Notes under the pieces: generated by a model
What the model saw: only the letters and a program-made list of their open reading frames with translations
Told to the model about the DNA's origin: nothing
Database searches by the model: none
Program-made: the position numbers and the translations under genes
In this document: piece by piece, positions 61,088 to 64,000 of the stretch
Layout of the letters: each line of letters starts with the position of its first letter
Position numbering within the stretch: position 1 is the stretch's first letter
Source: Nematostella vectensis
Lineage: Eukaryota > Cnidaria > Anthozoa > Actiniaria > Edwardsiidae
Reading direction: 5' to 3'
Assembly: GCF_932526225.1 (NCBI RefSeq)
Contig: NC_064040.1
Span: 12,872,856-12,936,855, forward strand
Length of the DNA: 64,000 bases

Positions 61088-63754
61088 TCACTTGGATTTC
61101 AATGGGAACATAAGCACTTTAGAGAGCATGAATGAAAGATCTTCCAAATCATCTGCTATCTCCTTAGCAGCACCACTGAGGTCTTTATTGCCTTGGTCAC
61201 TATTCAATGGGATGAGGACATTGCCAAATTTGAAGACTTTCTTCGCCTCTGCCCCACTGGGTAGAGAAGGACTCTCTGCAAAGGGACTGGGACTGGCTGT
61301 GTCTGATGGCTGGAGACTGAGGCCAAGTAGCTCCTGCTCATATACACCTCTGTTCTCTGCTAGTAACAAAATGCAGCATTAATAAAACTCATCATGAATG
61401 AAAATATAATTTTATAACCTATAGAACTTATGGAGATATTTCATGTTATAAGTGATAATGTGATATAAGTTTTCAAAGCAAATTGTTTTCCTTATTAAAC
61501 TAAGATAGTTAAAAATCAACTTTTCCCCAAGAGTTCTAAAAGGTTGAAAAACAATTACGATGCCTTAAGAGAGTCATTACCAGCATTCCACTAAATTAAA
61601 CAGACAAGTTGACTAGAGTAAATAAATAAGCTTTAGACTGATTTGCTTGCTTTCTGCAATGCTTGTTGTTACATTTCTTGATGCCCTGAGAATCAAGTTA
61701 TCAATGATGGCATGTATTTGTCGCACCCTTGACTCCTACTGTACATGAAGTCTTCCAATTTTTGTTGTCTGACCAACTAACCAACCAACCAACCAACCAA
61801 CCAACCAACCAACCAACCAACCAACCAACCAACCAACCAACCAACCAACCAACCAACCAACCAACCAACCAACCAACCAACCAACCAACCAACCAACCAA
61901 CCAACCAACCAACCAACCAACCAACCAACCAACCAACCAACCAACCAACCAACCAACCAACCAACCAACCAACCAACCAACCAACCAACCAACCAACCAA
62001 CCAACCAACCAACCAACCAACCAACCAACCAACCAACCAACCAACCAACCAACCAACCAACCAACCAACCAACCAACCAACCAACCAACCAACCAACCAA
62101 CCAACCAGCCAACCAACCAACCAGCCAACCAACCAACCAACCAACCAACCAACCAACCAACCAACCAACCAACCAACCAACCAACCAACCAACCAACCAA
62201 CCAACTAACTAACTAACTAACTAACTTACTAACTAGCTAGCCTAGACTAACTAACTAACCCATAGCATCTTAAAATACACTTGATATAAGAAATATAGTA
62301 AAAACAGCATTTTTTCAATGAAAAATGCTTTACATGTACCTTTGTAACCCAAATCCCCTTGCCTAGGATCCCCTCCCCCCTTTCAGTGTTGTAGTCTGAC
62401 ACCTCGAACCTTTGTCCTCAACACTGAATAGGGGAGAGCGGGAAATTATTGTGTTTCCACTTTAGAAAAAAAATGACATGTTGAGGATATATCAACTGAA
62501 TTAGAAATCATGTTATCAACCATTAAATTTGCTGATTATATAGTGAAATAAAAGAACAATAAGCAACATGGTGTCATCTACTTCTTTAACATTGCTGCCC
62601 TGAGTAGAGATGTACATACCAGGCTTGCGTTCAGAGGTGCTGGAAGCCAGGAAGTCTAAGTCTAGGGAAGAGGACTCAGACGACAAGCTGTCAGACGATG
62701 AGTTGTCCTTGGAATCTAGAGGTGCTAAAAGAAAAACATAAATCAAAGACTGTTCTGGAGCAGTAGCTAAAATCAATGTGACAACATTTGTATCGCTGCA
62801 ATAGCATTGATATTACTGTATTTAGCATTACAACATAGGGTATGAAGAAGAGGAAAAAATGTTCTGAATAATTTTCATGCAGAGATAACCAAATTTTGTA
62901 TTCAGGGTCCAACAAACCTTATCACTTATCACAACTAACCTGATTGTCTGGAAAGAGCAGATTTGGCCAGGCCCAAACCAACCTAAGATTAGAATTTAGA
63001 TCAGAATTAAACGAATTAGAACAATAACAATAAAAATAATGATAACAATAAAAATAAAAATAATGATAATGATAATGATAAAAATGATAATAAAGATATG
63101 GCAATACAGATAATAATAGCGATAACTGTATTGATACTTCTGACTATAATATATGATGATCAATATAAAATATTGAAACCTAAGAGATTTCAAGTACAGG
63201 GAAAAAAATGACTCACATTAGGAAATTGCATGCTTGAATGTGAAGGAAGGCTGAATGGATCTTGTGTGAATGTAGTGTCCTGGGTATGAGATGGAGCAAC
63301 TCCTCCTCTTGTAGGTTCCAAGAGGCCCTTTAAACATGTTCACATCAATGTCAATGTAAGAAACAATAAAACCAAAAATATTTAATGAATGAGGTCAAAT
63401 TTAAAAGATTTCAAAATCTGATGATGTCCTAGCTTGGATTCATTGGGGCTAACATTTTACCCACACAAAGAAACTTGCACTAAATCTTGCTTTCTGTTTG
63501 GTAATACAATTTTTTTGTTATTACAAAAAAAATCTGCACAATTTTGAGGTGAGGCACCGTGATGAAGGTGAACCATAACCTTGACATACTTTGACATGGA
63601 AGCACCTTTCCTTGCGATAAACTTGCAAGAGTGAAGGAATATATACAATATAATCGTTAATATAAGACTTATAAATATAAAATTAATTTACCATTCCAGT
63701 GGAAAAAAATGGCATCACAGTTGATTTAGATGTAGACTGAAAACTTGTAGTGGT
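61088..63754 (-). CDS. Unidentified serine-rich protein, C-terminal exons
   Basis: Five in-phase exons, in transcript order 63754-63692, 63327-63217, 62982-62940, 62724-62620 and 61359-61088 (stop TGA), encode 197 residues. The 5' part lies off the right edge. The sequence is low-complexity and Ser/Thr/Pro-rich ([40 protein letters not shown]). Acidic-hydrophobic patches and a more ordered end follow ([20 protein letters not shown], then [20 protein letters not shown]). DLDF and QDPFSLP resemble clathrin-adaptor short motifs, but that is weak. I do not recognise the family. All donors are GT and all acceptors AG. Confidence 0.7.
61779..62270. repeat. CCAA (GGTT) tetranucleotide tract with CTAA tail
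   Basis: About 105 uninterrupted CCAA units, with only a few AGCC variants, are followed by CTAA units from about 62204. The tract is in the intron between exons 62724-62620 and 61359-61088. The minus strand is (GGTT)n. The long GWLV and NQPT frames are artefacts. Confidence 0.97.
63020..63115. repeat. AT-rich AATGATAA/AATAAAA microsatellite
   Basis: Imperfect AATAATGAT, AACAATAAAA and GATAATGATAATGAT repeats lie in an intron of the serine-rich gene. Confidence 0.75.
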
Positions 63755-63816
63755 CTGTAAAAAGATAAAAACATGGTGTTATATACATCTATTGCATTGC
63801 AACAATGACCCAATAA

Positions 63817-64000
63817 TGACTGACAAGTGCACAAATGAGTGACAGGTGCACAAATGAGTGACAGGTGCACAAATTAGTGACAAGTGTACAAATGAGTGAC
63901 AGGTGCACAAATTAGTGACAGGTGCACAAGTGACTGGCAAGTGTACAAGTGACTGACAAGTGCATAAATTAGTGACAGGTGCACAAATGAGTGACAAGTG
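63817..64000. repeat. 19-bp minisatellite at right edge
   Basis: About ten copies of GTGCACAAATGAGTGACAG, with GTGTACAAGTGACTGACAA variants, continue past the window edge, upstream (minus strand) of the first visible serine-rich-gene exon. Confidence 0.92.

Noticed and set aside
61701-62208. GWLV and NQPT repeat proteins of about 150 residues
   Set aside because: Translation of the CCAA tetranucleotide tract in every frame.

Overview
This window is metazoan nuclear DNA, most likely from an anthozoan cnidarian such as a sea anemone. The genes are split into short exons with GT-AG introns. The gene set fits that lineage: glycogen phosphorylase, a radial-spoke protein, NUDT22, a CatSper auxiliary subunit, a fibrinogen-domain protein, a decayed rhodopsin-family GPCR and a 2-aminoethylphosphonate aminotransferase. 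Sea anemones are a classical source of 2-aminoethylphosphonate lipids. The species is not proven by the sequence. All gene models were built by hand from exon similarity, splice sites and codon-phase agreement.

Layout: 1-3446 is a 21-bp minisatellite inside an intron. 3506-12340 (+) holds the last nine exons of glycogen phosphorylase, with a 3.8-kb terminal-inverted-repeat element in one intron and a 33-bp minisatellite in another. 13087-15601 (-) is a complete five-exon RSPH9, tail-to-tail with the phosphorylase. 15882-18757 (+) is a complete five-exon NUDT22 that shares a 280-bp divergent promoter with RSPH9. 19164-33713 (-) holds the 3' exons of a CatSper delta/epsilon-like subunit; one of its introns is a 9.2-kb array of 28-bp units. 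34904-38267 (-) is a fibrinogen-C-domain gene whose intron carries a foldback transposon. 39256-50450 has no convincing gene and consists of a foldback element, a 65-bp array, an 83-bp array, a CCA tract and a 35-bp array. 50759-53342 (-) is a GPCR pseudogene. 55210-58838 (-) is a four-exon mitochondrial-type AEP:pyruvate aminotransferase. 61088-63754 (-) is the 3' end of an unidentified serine-rich protein gene, with a CCAA tract of about 430 bp in an intron.

The most striking property is tandem-repeat load. About a dozen unrelated arrays (periods 3, 4, 19, 21, 28, 32, 33, 35, 55, 65, 83 and about 110 bp) occupy roughly a third of the window, almost all in introns or intergenic DNA. Several show internal segmental duplication at fixed offsets. 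One small array, a 63-bp triplication, has invaded a coding exon and appears to have changed the C-terminus of the CatSper subunit. At least five families of short inverted-repeat elements (MITE-like) are also present.

Functional links are limited. Glycogen phosphorylase and NUDT22 both yield glucose-1-phosphate, and RSPH9 and the CatSper subunit are both flagellar proteins, but no operon-like organisation is implied. I found no clear new multi-gene system. The best candidates for novelty are the repeat-driven changes to gene structure.
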